64,000 nucleotides of DNA from Sycobia sp. Sy_11. Lineage: Eukaryota > Arthropoda > Insecta > Hymenoptera > Epichrysomallidae. Under the pieces are notes generated by a model. The model had not been told where the DNA came from. It ran no database searches and was given only the letters and a program-made list of their open reading frames with translations. How positions within the stretch are numbered: position 1 is the stretch's first letter; every line of letters begins with the position of its first letter. The stretch lies in assembly GCA_018907035.1 (NCBI GenBank), contig JACCIC010000015.1, forward strand, positions 5,644,501 through 5,708,500, written 5' to 3'. This document shows, piece by piece, positions 46,392 to 57,500 of the stretch. The position numbers and the translations under genes were made by a program.

Positions 46392-46913
46392 TTACACACT
46401 TAGCAATAATATTTTACTGTATGAAGATTCAAACTGTTGAAAACTATAGTATTTTTTGGACAACCCAACGCGCTCGAATATTGAAATAAAACAACTGTTT
46501 TCATATATAAGTCTCGTTGCTTGATATTTCAGAGAGTTCAAAATAAAATTCAAAGCAAAAAAGGGATCGGTTTTAAAGATTGTTAAACTGTCCAATTGTC
46601 TTAAGACCTCCAATATACTTTTTACATGCTTTGACTCTCCTCGTGTACAACTTCTCGAAATCCCTAAAAGCTTCGTAAAATAACCGATTGAATTACCAAC
46701 GATACGAATTAATCCAGTATTTTTCTTAGCGTCTAGATAAATATTCATCCATCGAATGAACGAAAAAAGAAAAAAAAATAAAGCAAAAACATCCGGTCTT
46801 TTTTCCGAGAAAACCCGCTCCAAAAAAGAATCGTTACGGTGCACCCCACGCCTCCTTCGCCGCTGAAACCTCCCCGGCTCCCGCACGAAATTCGCGCGAA
46901 GAAAGCGTGCCAA
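46392..46913 (-). CDS. Unassigned 173-codon open frame without ATG start
   Basis: A long stop-free minus-strand frame for AT-rich DNA. It includes WMNIYLDAKKNTGLIRIVG, RGESKHVKSILEVLRQL and FISIFERVGLSKKYYSF, ends LLLSV-stop at 46392, and a GTGAGT donor-like string follows at once. It begins at TTG within a GC island, so the first 45 codons may be open by composition. The AT-rich two-thirds is more notable. No domain recognised; could be an old mobile-element fragment or a chance frame. Confidence 0.17.
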   Translation of the reverse strand: MARFLRANFVREPGRFQRRRRRGVHRNDSFLERVFSEKRPDVFALFFFLFSFIRWMNIYLDAKKNTGLIRIVGNSIGYFTKLLGISRSCTRGESKHVKSILEVLRQLDSLTIFKTDPFFALNFILNSLKYQATRLIYENSCFISIFERVGLSKKYYSFQQFESSYSKILLLSV

Positions 46914-47745
46914 GCGTCTCGGGCGTATATACGTACGTTAGACGGGCCGTCTTTTACCCGACAAAAGACTGCCGAAAAGAGAGAAGGATATAGGAGGGGG
47001 TATAGGGTGCAAAGAGGGTTAGTCGGAAGGAAAACAGGGGCGAAGGAAAGAGTGGGGCCGTCGAAGCGCATGCGCGAAAGGGGATGAGGTGTCTGGGGCG
47101 GGAGGGGGGAGAGGGGGGTGTGAGAGGCGGAAAGCCCGTGTGAGCACCTAGCGGAAAATGGCAAATAGCGAGGAAATGTCCTGCCAGCGCGAAAGAGAGA
47201 CGGGGGAGATGCCCGCCGAGCCTGGCTCTATAGATAGATGAGAGAGAGAGAGAGAGAGTAAGAAAGAAGGAGAGGAGAGAAAGTTTCGATAGAGGGCGGT
47301 GGGGAGAGGGATTTCGCGCAGCGCAGCGCGTTGCGAGCCTGCGAGAGGCATTATTATGAATGAGATTTACACTGGCTGACGGAAGGCCAAATATTTCAGT
47401 AAGCGAGAGGAGTGCCGGCGGGGAGGGGGGGGGAGGGTAGAGGGAGGTACAAAATACGTTTCGACGTCGTGAATGTAAATAGGCGGATGGAAAGCCCGAG
47501 CTGCAGCCTCACCTCCGCGCGCTCCCCGACCCCTCCTGGAAACTCTTTCCGACCTCTCGCCCGGCCTCCTCTGTCCCGATCCTGCAGGCGCGCCGCGAAA
47601 GCGAGCTACGCGCGAGTCCGTCTCGCCGACCAGGACTGCTCGGCCACGTACTGGCCCCGAGCAGTCTTACATAATAGTCGTACCGAGGGCATTAAGAGGG
47701 ACGCGGTCCCGGGACTCCCAAGTACGTGTCCTCTTTATGCGGAGT
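46800..47745. other. CpG/GC-rich island with G-runs
   Basis: CpG-dense, with G-runs at 47090-47120 and 47420-47440. Frames are open on both strands by composition. Probable regulatory region; no exon supported. Confidence 0.35.
47240..47258. repeat. Short (GA)n microsatellite
   Basis: About nine GA units. Confidence 0.85.
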
Positions 47746-49570
47746 AATTATCGTTAGCTTTTCCGTAAATCGATATACGTTCTTTGCTTTTTTTTTTATT
47801 TTCTTGTCAACGAGGCGTGCATTTTCAAGGTTTCCATCGATCGAATATCAAACAGAACTTCTGCCAATGATTAAAAATTCGTTAAATGAGTTCAGTTTGT
47901 CGATTCTCATAATGCACTTCTTGATTATGAAATATTACAAGAAGTAATTATCTCCCATCGTCGTTGTTGGTTAAAAGTCGCGACGAGCTCAATTTTCTAA
48001 GAATTTCAGAAATATTTCAGAAAGCTTGAACGATGGGTAAAAAATCAGTAATGGTTCTGTCGAAAAAGTTGATGGTAAAGTAACGTCAATAATGATGATA
48101 ATAAATAAAAATCTTTGCATATAAAGATGATGCGTATCGTCGTTAATTTCTTGATAATCTGATGTATAAATTTATCAAGCGTAATAATATGTAACTGAAA
48201 GACGTAATAACTTTGAAATACTTTTAAGTCATTTTAAATTTATCGAAATTCATTCTATCGGCTACTTGATCAATTGGACTGTAGAAGATAAACATCTATA
48301 GATAGAGCGAATGACGGTGAAATTTAACACAAGCCTAAAGATCGTGTAAAAGACAATTAAATCTTATAACACATTTTCTTGTAAATTTTTTTATCGGAGG
48401 CCTGAAACTTCGTCGAATTGTTCACAATGGGTAACAATTTAATGCTTTGACTAATCCGTTGAAAGAAGCCATTAAAATATTTTCAGAAACGATGAGGAAT
48501 TTTGTTGATTGATCACATTGCACAACTATTGACTCAGCATTATTACGTAAAACGCATTACTACTTAGATTATGGATTTTCTTTCTTCCTCATAATTCGAT
48601 TCTGATCCAGAATCCGATGAGATGAACGAGGCGACGATATTCCTCTCCCAACTGTACTCCACATAATTATGTTTTCGTTATTCCGTTGATCAAATGTAGT
48701 ATTAAGCCTTCTAGTCTCCTCAGCAGATTTGCAATTCTGCGATTAGTTGTGCGTATATGCCGATTCTATCCAGCTGTCCATTATCATCTATTTGTTGACA
48801 TGTGTCACAGACTCATCGGTGGTGTATCTGTTTTGCCGGGCTTTGGGGAAAAACTTTAATTTATTAGGAATAGCGAAATATCGAATTTAACTTGATTTCA
48901 CTTTTTCTGTTATTATTTGAATAATGGAAGAAGAAAATGTTTTCCTTCTACACTTTTGATTATATTAAATTTATGTTGATAATTAATTTTTGTTTAGAGA
49001 GAGAGAAAGCGAGAGGTATTTTTAATATTCATAGATTTGTAATATTTTTATATTTTTAAATTTTATATTTATAAAATATTTTTAATATTTTATATTTTTT
49101 TTTATTTTAAAGCGGTGAAACCATTTGTTAAGTTCAGTATTAGGTATCTTAACTATATCAATATCTGCATCTTTGTCGAATTTCATTACAGCCAAATTGA
49201 GAAATTTGATAAAATCTCGATGTTCAACCTCGACTTTATTTAATGTTTTTTATAAATCTGTTGCCCCTGTTCTATGTATAAAATAACACATGCTTTTGAA
49301 TTCAATAAATTAGTTTTTAAATCTGCCACAAAAAATTCACTTGATAACGACGATAGCTCCTACCCATGGTTAAAATTTCATCCTTTCTTCATTTAATCGG
49401 CGATGGTAAATTTCAAATCTTTTTCATTTGTATTTAACAAATACGAGTGAATCTTAATGAACCTCTCAGAATAATCGAGAAGCGCTCTCAAACACAGAAG
49501 CTCGAAATTTCTTATACGATGGCCCCTTCGGAATTTCTAGATATAGACTGGCAAGACACCCTCATTAAAT
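47746..49570. other. AT-rich DNA, nothing recognised
   Basis: Includes an AT-only low-complexity stretch at 49015-49115 with repeated TATTTTTAATATT. No gene seen. Confidence 0.45.
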
Positions 49571-49574
49571 TGAC

Positions 49575-49579
49575 TATAT

Positions 49580-49639
<60 letters not shown>

Positions 49640-49640
49640 A
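49575..49640. repeat. (TA)n microsatellite with TACA interruption
   Basis: About 25 TA units, directly left of a GC patch. Confidence 0.95.
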
Positions 49641-49960
49641 GATACACGTGCGTATATCTCGATCATAGGCGGCGTCGTCCCCTCCTTCCTTCATCGTCAT
49701 ATAATCCACCGTTCCTGAATCGCGGAGAAATGATCACTGCGCCTTTCTTGTTTTTAGTCGATGCTCGCGAGTCGAGCCCCCGATTCCTCCACCCCAACCC
49801 CACCCCCCCTCGCTTCCCGTAAGAAAAGCCAAGCGTCAGCTCCATCAATCTTGGAAATCTCGAGTTATCCTCCACCACTCCCCCCCTCCTCCCGCCAGCG
49901 CTCGTTCTTACCCGAGACAAAAGAATCGCTCTCCCCCTCCCCCGGTTGATATACTTGAGT
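49641..49960. other. GC/pyrimidine-rich patch
   Basis: C-rich runs; frames compositional. No exon supported. Confidence 0.3.
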
Positions 49961-51690
49961 TAATTAAAAAGGAAAGTTATATCGCCCTCTCTCCGTCTTT
50001 TCGTCGTCAATAATTGCCGGGAATTAAGCGAAAATTTATAGAATCATTTCTGTTGTCAACGAAAAGTGCCCGGCAATGTTACGTAAATTTCCGGTGAAGT
50101 TTTAAAATCTCATCCTTTAATCTCGCCAATTGATGTAAAGTTAGAATTATTTTTCGCTCTGTACTTGATGCCAAAGAGAGTGGGAAAATTTACTCGACAA
50201 AGCGAAGAATTGAACGAAAACCTATTACGAGAAAAAGAAATCGTTTTAAAAAAACGGTTAAAAAATCTCTTTACTCATTTATTGGATCAAATTATTTTTA
50301 GAGCATTAGCGATTATTCGAGATCGATCACGAAGCCTTCCGTTTTCACGACGAATTATTGTTATTCAATCAAAATACGTCACTATACTGTGGTAATAGTC
50401 ACAAATGAAGAGCAGCTTTATAAAGAAACGATAGTGCTGACCACACTCTGGCGTAATTACTTATAACTGGTTTAGAATTTTATATTAATTATTTATATTT
50501 TTGCGCTTTATAAAGTCCTATCTCTTAATATCACTTTACTGGAAAATGATAGTGCCTATCAACTAGTGGTGTTATCGTAAGAGAAAAAAAGATAATAAAA
50601 AGAGAATGAAATATATACAAATAGAACGAAAATATCGCGTATATATCAAACTGCGTGTATTTTAATGTGTACGTATGAGATTATAAGTAAGTGGTATAGT
50701 GTAATAACGATATTAGTCTGACAGAATTTATTGTAATATAATCCTTAACGTCGTTTCTTTTATCAAAAACAGTTATATTAGAGCAATATTTTAATTTAGA
50801 TTTTCTATTAGTTAGAAAAAGCTTCATAATAATTATTTTGTTTTGTATGTGACATATTATAGAAATTCTGTTTTTATTTAAAATTTAAATATATTTATTT
50901 TATCATATCCATTATTTATGATGCCCTTAGTGTCACTTCGATTAAACCTGTGCGTTCCTAATTTTTCGATAAAGTGAGGACTTAAACCAAATTAAATAGA
51001 ACAGCCGTAATTCGATGCAAGTCTTAGCGAGCCTGTATATGCAATCGCTTTTATTTTCCATTGTAGGAACAAGTACAAGAATTTATGCGGTGGTTTGGAA
51101 GGTAGCATTACGTTTGTTTCGCGATGGATTCCGTGCCAAATCTAAGAAGATCGTCAAACCCGATGCCTAGGTACCTAACTATTCATTCATTAGTGACCGA
51201 TTGTCAGTTAGTTTCAATCGTTGCCAATTGTTTTTAATACATTTAGAGATATTGATTTTAATAGTGTTTTAAAAAGCATCGTTTCAGCTTTTTATTAATG
51301 CACAGACAGGTTCCAATATTCATAGTATTTTCTAATTTTAATCCCACAAATATCATCGATTATTTTAATATTGTGGCAACATTTACACTTGTCACACATA
51401 TAATGATGATCATTTGAAAACGGCATAATTTGAATTTAAATTCAATGAATTAATAATAATTGCCATTAAAAATATTAAATAGAATTGGTAAATTTGACTT
51501 CAGGCGTATCGGTGAAATTAAAATGCATGGATAATTGTTCGTTCGCTGGAAAAAAAACTGAATTCTAAAGTGCGAAAAATTAAGACAGATTAACCTATAA
51601 ATTTAGGCATCGATCCAGACAGAACCGAATGCTTTTTCGAAACCCGACGGTACTTCGTTTCGCCTCATACGTTACCGCCAGATATCGTGA
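49961..51690. other. AT-rich DNA, nothing recognised
   Basis: A lysine-rich plus-strand frame at 50165-50395 has no splice or start support. Confidence 0.4.
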
Positions 51691-51696
51691 AAGTGC

Positions 51697-51699
<3 letters not shown>

Positions 51700-51743
<44 letters not shown>
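51700..51743. repeat. (TA)n microsatellite
   Basis: About 21 TA units. Confidence 0.95.
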
Positions 51744-51746
<3 letters not shown>

Positions 51747-52040
51747 TAATTCACGTCGAGTATTTTCATGCTTGGCAATTAAATATCGTATATTTTCGAA
51801 TAATATTCTGATCTAAATTTAATAATGATATTTCGCATTAAACATCGTTCGAGGCGTAGGAGAGAAGTAGACGCGGACGACTCGTTAGGCATAATCGGCA
51901 CATACCAATTCGCATGAAAAGCGCATTATGCGTAACGATGGATTATATTTGGATTTCGGCGAAAGGGCCATTCGGCGAAAGAGAAAAATTCATAAATAAA
52001 AGGGGAGACTCCTTAACATAATTTAGTGATTGCCCGAATT

Positions 52041-52080
<40 letters not shown>

Positions 52081-52082
52081 TC
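52041..52082. repeat. C-run plus (TC)n microsatellite
   Basis: Nine C then about 13 TC units. Confidence 0.9.
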
Positions 52083-52369
52083 TCACCCCCTGTGTAATTT
52101 CAATATAAATCTAGAATGCCTAAAGACGATGGGAAGCTTATGCGGAGATCCCAGGCGAGAAGTAATTGTTTGCATATATTCGAAGACTATACGATACTGA
52201 AGACAATCATTGAAAACTATCTATCCATAATTCCGTGCCCTCCTATTATTCGTTCCAAAAACCCAATCACATCTAAACAAAAATTGATAAATTGAACGTA
52301 GAAGAAAAGTCTTGACACTCTCACCTGTGTCTGAAAAAACATTTATGGCCCAAAATTCCACTACAACTG

Positions 52370-52900
52370 CAGCTCCAGAGCTCCCGCGATAAACCGAGCA
52401 AATATTTAATCGACTTTTATCTCTTATCGACTTACGCGAACGCCCAAAACTGTTTTCCTAATTAATCGCGTACACGGATTAACGTCGAATTATTATCGTC
52501 GGCATTGAGCAAAGATTTGCCCGAGCCACACATTGTGCGCCCGGCTCGATACGGCAATTGCGCGCCCGAGCCGCGCGTAAAATCGTACCCGCGCTTTTAC
52601 AAACGAATACGATTTATGATCCCTCGCTGCCGAATTTTGGGTGCGCCGGGGTTTCTTTTTCTTTTCTTTTTTTCTTCTTCTTCACTTTTTGTGATTTTTA
52701 TCAAAACGCCCCGGTGATCCCAGATTAATGAATCTAATCTCAGCCGTTTCAGTTTTTAGTCTTTCCGTCAATGACGATGTACGAAACCGCACAGCTGTAT
52801 CAACGTTTTTGTACGCGGAATTAGTGCGCGCTTCATCGAGAATCCACGGCGATGAAACGTGACTTTCTACACGATTTTCCATTAAAAATATTCTTTCTTT
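52370..52900. other. CpG-richer patch without supported gene
   Basis: A minus-strand donor-like CAG|GTGAGA near 52329 follows a 45-codon open frame (FGRSRKSIRDKSRLN) with no good 3' splice site. Composition resembles other non-coding CpG patches. Confidence 0.25.
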
Positions 52901-54340
52901 TCTCGTATTACGCCGTATATTCGTGGTTTTTTTCGTTCTGACGTCAAGATCAGACTTCTAATTTGATTTCGCGCGATTTTCGATTTATTTTAAAATGATT
53001 TAGAAAGTTCGCACGAACTCATTGGGAATCGTACGTACGTTTATTAGTGTCAAAATAATAGCGTGAATCAATTTTTGATAAAAAAAAAGTAGTCAATGAA
53101 AATATTGGTTTGATGAATAACGTAAACAGAATAAAAGTGATTAAAATATATTTAGGAAGATAGAAAAAAAATCTAATGTAAGACAATCCAAAGTTCAAAA
53201 TTGTTCTAAAACCATTTGCTAATAAAAATAAATAAATTTGTTAGGGTATTTTATATACGGATTTTTGTTCTGCTTTAAAAATTTTTTATAAATTCTTTAT
53301 TTTATAAAGTAACTTCTGAAATCTACTATAATAACGCAGAATCTCCTGCATTAGTATGACATTAGTTTTCCTGCAATTATCACAAGTAACATGGACAGGC
53401 CACTAATTACCTGCAAAATGATCCCTGCACAGTTTTAGAATCTAGCGCTCTTTTATTATCAAGATAAAGTAATTTATCACTATCAAATTAATTTAATTTT
53501 CTTGAAAATAAAAAAATATAGATGCACTACGTGATCAGAGAAATTGTTTAGATGAAAATCTCTACTTTGTCGCAGGATTCGTTGAACAAATACCAATTCA
53601 AATAAGAAAATTTTTGTGAACCTATGTAAATATATTTTTTTTTCTTGTTATTATCAAGTTTGATAAATATATTGTCATAGACAGATAATAATTAGTTAGC
53701 ACAAGTAAAATTGATCAAAACTTCCATTGAAAATAACAAAAGAAAACTGTATATTCGAGGACGATAAGTTCATTCAATTGTTTTTGCTTCAAAATGTAAC
53801 ATTTTTTTAGAATTCAGCGTTAACAGTGGGGATTTTTACGAAAACAAAATTTTTCTGTCCGAAAGGTATACCCAGTCTCCAAAGGAAAACTCTCTTAATT
53901 TCCAAGTAATAAATTAAGTCTCGACAAAATCTTTATAAGATCATCCTCATCCCTGCTCCGGAACCAAAAACAATGATTTTCTAGATATTATGTTATTCTA
54001 GACTATCATGAATGTGATAATATTATCATTCATAAGCTATTCTTTTATTACACAAAATAATTTTTTTTTCTAAAATAGCTTCATTTAAAATCTTCTTTTC
54101 TGTGAGGTGATTAGGAACTCTCAGAATGCAAATCGAGAAAAAATAAGATATTATGAACAATGAGTTGTTATCGCAATTTTTAATAATACATACTTTATAG
54201 TGTTCTTTACAGTGCACCGACCTTGCGCGAACAGATGTAAAAATTCATATTCTAAAGCCTCGAATTCCTATCGCTGCACAAAAAATCTCTTAAAAAAACG
54301 CTCATCAAACTTTCAAGCACTTCGTGCGAACCCGATCGAT
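52901..54340. other. AT-rich DNA, nothing recognised
   Basis: No supported feature. Confidence 0.5.
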
Positions 54341-54352
54341 AAAATGAAATAA

Positions 54353-54356
<4 letters not shown>

Positions 54357-54393
<37 letters not shown>
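54357..54393. repeat. (TA)n microsatellite
   Basis: About 18 TA units. Confidence 0.95.
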
Positions 54394-54395
<2 letters not shown>

Positions 54396-54459
54396 ATCGT
54401 TAAAAAAAGCAAAAACGAATAAAAAAAAAGGTACAAAAAAATCCGTAACACCGACCTCA

Positions 54460-54695
54460 TACGCCCATCAAAGCTTGCCCCCGACCCCAACTCTCGCGCG
54501 CCAAGAAACAGCGCAGCTGCAAACCTGTCGCGGGATGCGCGCGCGCTCGTGCTCGCGCTCGGCTATTAATTTCCCTTTACTAATCTCCAATTTGCGTCGC
54601 CTTACTTCGCAAAGTATTAGCTTCTGTGACGCGCGCGCTCCCGCGACGAGGCGACGGGTATATATGAGAGTGAAAGAGAAACATAGAGGATAGAG

Positions 54696-54735
<40 letters not shown>

Positions 54736-54897
54736 AGAGAGAGAGAAAGAGAGAGAGAGAAAGAGAGACAGTCAAGAGGCTCTCAACGTCCGACAAACCG
54801 GAGGACACTCGTTAGTCGCGCGTAACAAATTGTTCCCCCTCTCTGACATCCTCCTTCAACCCTTTTGGCTCAGGACAATTCTATCCTCCTCTTTCTG

Positions 54898-54900
<3 letters not shown>
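54460..54900. other. GC-rich patch with GA array
   Basis: CpG-rich from 54470 to 54660 with a TATATATGAG string at about 54660-54668, then a GA-rich array. Possible promoter; no exon fixed. Confidence 0.3.
54700..54770. repeat. (GA)n microsatellite, interrupted
   Basis: About 70 bp of GA with AAGA and GAAA interruptions. Confidence 0.95.

Positions 54901-54937
<37 letters not shown>
54900..54937. repeat. (TC)n microsatellite
   Basis: About 18 TC units, opposite in purine/pyrimidine sense to the array 130 bp to its left. Confidence 0.95.
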
Positions 54938-54940
<3 letters not shown>

Positions 54941-54975
54941 CTCTTTAACTGCTACTCGACATATGAATATATGAA

Positions 54976-54980
<5 letters not shown>

Positions 54981-55027
<47 letters not shown>
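54981..55027. repeat. (TA)n microsatellite
   Basis: About 23 TA units. Confidence 0.95.
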
Positions 55028-55031
<4 letters not shown>

Positions 55032-55411
55032 ACACATACCTGTGGACCTGAACGTGCGCTATTTGTTATAACGTTTCCGGAGTTGTCGGGAGCATTCAAT
55101 TTCTATATAAATTGATTTCGTACGTAATTGCGCTGGAGTAAAGAAGGGGCGAAGCTTTAATCGGGTCGGAACTTCCGCGATCCATAGGCCGGGCTCGCGT
55201 TCCAATGTTTATATTTGATTTAATCGCCCAACGCACCGGAAGAGAAAGTTGCAGCTCTATAATGAATTTTCGATTTCTTTTGTTCATCGCGCGTTTCAAT
55301 AACTAAGACTAAAAATTTACACACAGTTCGTTAAGCAGCGTATTCATTTTCAATTATTGTTCAGCTACGGAGTCTTTTAAAAATGCCAAGCTTAATCAGA
55401 GGAAATATATA

Positions 55412-55423
55412 CATGTAGATATG

Positions 55424-55475
<52 letters not shown>

Positions 55476-55502
55476 TACATATATATGTACATACGTATGT
55501 AA
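55412..55502. repeat. (TA)n array flanked by inverted TACATACA/TGTATGTA strings
   Basis: The core (55430-55470) is TA repeats; GTATGTAT lies left and GTACATACATATATATGTACATAC right, making an imperfect palindrome. Confidence 0.9.
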
Positions 55503-55539
55503 GTATCTATATATAAAATTCATCAAAAATGAAACAAGT

Positions 55540-56040
55540 TTTCACGACGGGCGGCGAGATTCGAACGCGGCCGCGGAGCGAAATCCCGCGGAGTTGTAAT
55601 AACTTCGCGCGATGCTTTTCCCAAAAGACGAATGCGTAAAATTAGTATCGTAATTAGTCCAACCCGCGCCTCCACTCTCCCGCCGCTACCCTCCCCCCCC
55701 CCACTCAACCCAAAGCCAAAACTTTGCCAAGCGGAATTGCCACGGCGTCTCTCTTCGCGCGGCGCGGGCCGAGGCCGTCGCGCCGCCATTATATTATTTA
55801 TACGCGAATTAATGTATTAAAAGGCCGCCCCGCGGAGTAGCGAGCGATGGATATCATTACACGAGCGGAAATAAGTTCGAGTCCCGGAGAGGCGTTTTCA
55901 AAGAAATTATGCACGAGCGCTCCGCTCGCTTTTTTTTTCACGGGCCCTCTTTTTCCTCCTCCCTTCATCGTCCCGTTCCGATCCCGTGGGATCGAGGAGG
56001 GGAATTGCAGTTTGAACTGGCGCGAAATTACGAATTTTTA
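55540..56040. other. CpG-rich island
   Basis: CpG-dense with a C-run at 55692-55703. Frames compositional. Possible regulatory region. Confidence 0.35.
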
Positions 56041-56649
56041 AGTTGGTACACGATCAGTTCGTGTGGTTTGGGTACCGCCCCCATGCGGAGAGTCGGTTGG
56101 CTGAAAAACAATCATCTAACTGGATTGTCTCGTTAAACAACAAATGTATAAAGTGAATGTCGATATGATAGCTGTCCGCTAAAAAGACCTCTATCTCCGT
56201 GACCTGTATATATTTCAAATATTATCTTCGTTAAAAATCCAGCAATAATTAATTGATTGTCAGTCTGTACAATTTTCATATTGACAGAGGATGGAAGCAA
56301 AGCGTTCTTTAAATGAATCGAGCGAATCTTCAGGCCAGAACGGAATTTGAAATACACGTCGCGTTTGTGTCGCGGCCCTAAGATCCTCGTGGTATCCGAA
56401 ATCAAGTCAAATCTAACTGGTTTGAACATCGATTGTACAAAAATAATATATCTGAAACTATTATCATAATTTTGAAAGTTGAAAGTAGTTGAGATTTTTT
56501 AATTAATTTATTAATTACTACTGTTTGTTTGCTCTTGCTCGATCATTTCCATCGTCTGCTTACAATGCTATTTTCATCGATTTTTATATATAAGAGAAAA
56601 ACATTTGAAATGACAATTATAAATAAAAATCATTTAATTCAGGCGAATC

Positions 56650-56859
56650 ATGATGCTCCCATGGCTGTTACTTGACAGATCATCGGTTGGACCAAGTTAC
56701 CGTATGCTTTCTGCATATATCTATCGATACATCACAGTATTTATATATTTTTTGTACATTATTTTCATGCATCCGATAATGATAATATCTCCTCAAGATA
56801 ATATCTCCTCAAGGGGATATCGATTATTTGGATTTGACATGGAGAAAAATGGAAATTGA
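56650..56859 (+). CDS. Unassigned 69-residue ORF with one hydrophobic helix
   Basis: True ATG start (MMLPWLLLDRSSVGPSY), hydrophobic segment at about residues 28-47 (VFIYFLYIIFMHPIMII), then QDNISSRGYRLFGFDMEKN and TGA. A CAG after an AT/pyrimidine stretch just before it could be a 3' splice site, so it might instead be a terminal exon. A 16-bp tandem duplication lies inside. No polyadenylation signal close by. Not recognised. Confidence 0.2.
   Translation: MMLPWLLLDRSSVGPSYRMLSAYIYRYITVFIYFLYIIFMHPIMIISPQDNISSRGYRLFGFDMEKNGN
56782..56813 (+). repeat. 16-bp tandem duplication
   Basis: ATAATATCTCCTCAAG twice in a row. Confidence 0.9.
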
Positions 56860-56949
56860 AGCTAGCAAGTAAATTTCAAATCTTGCTACTATTATTACAA
56901 GTTGAATGAAAGACACTAGCCACTTTTATATTTGTCTCCTCGTCCATAT

Positions 56950-57500
56950 ATCTTTCATACTGTTGAATGATGATGAATAATGAAAGAAAAATGTTTAACG
57001 GGCTTTTGAAGGGAGTGAAGCTTGCGCGGACGAATGTACGAGAGGGGCTTTTCCTTACGCTAGCAGATGACAGGATTGCTACCGTAGAGGTTAAGTCTAG
57101 GATTAGAATGTTAAAGAAGCGAGGCGCTTCGGTTCTTGATATAAAAGGAGGCTGTCCTTTGTGAGATTGGTTACTACAGTTTCCTGAATAAGATGGGCGT
57201 TGCGGAGCAACCAAACGATATGCATAAGTGATCTTAGCAACCTCGCTATCTCCATAACTGAGAATTCTATATGTCGTGATTCTAGCATTAAAAACTCTAA
57301 ATTTTCTTCCTTACGACCTTGTCGTAAGGAAAAGATGTTTGTTCCAGATTAAGCTCTCTGCCAATGCTTTTAAGCAGTGAGCAACAAATCTATGCGAGAG
57401 ATGTGAAATTTTTAATTCGACACGGGGACAGGAGAAAGGGATCGGCTGTTCTCGAAAAGAAGACGGCCGTCGATTTAGCCTTTTTGATATCAAATTTCCA
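56950..57500. other. Non-AT-rich block with open frames on both strands
   Basis: The plus strand reads RKMFNGLLKGVKLARTN, then DDRIATVEVKSRIRMLKK to a stop at 57164. The minus strand reads PRFFNILILDLTSTVAIL and, further right, HRFVAHCLKALAESLIW. The block has sharper boundaries and higher complexity than its surroundings, as expected of an old coding insertion. I cannot tell the coding strand or family. A short likeness of RKMFNGLLKG to pinin does not continue. Confidence 0.25.
57308..57330. repeat. Perfect 10-bp hairpin with 3-base loop
   Basis: TCCTTACGAC and GTCGTAAGGA around CTT. Confidence 0.85.

Noticed and set aside
56967..57164. Pinin-like peptide (RKMFNGLLKG)
   Set aside because: Resemblance stops after about ten residues.
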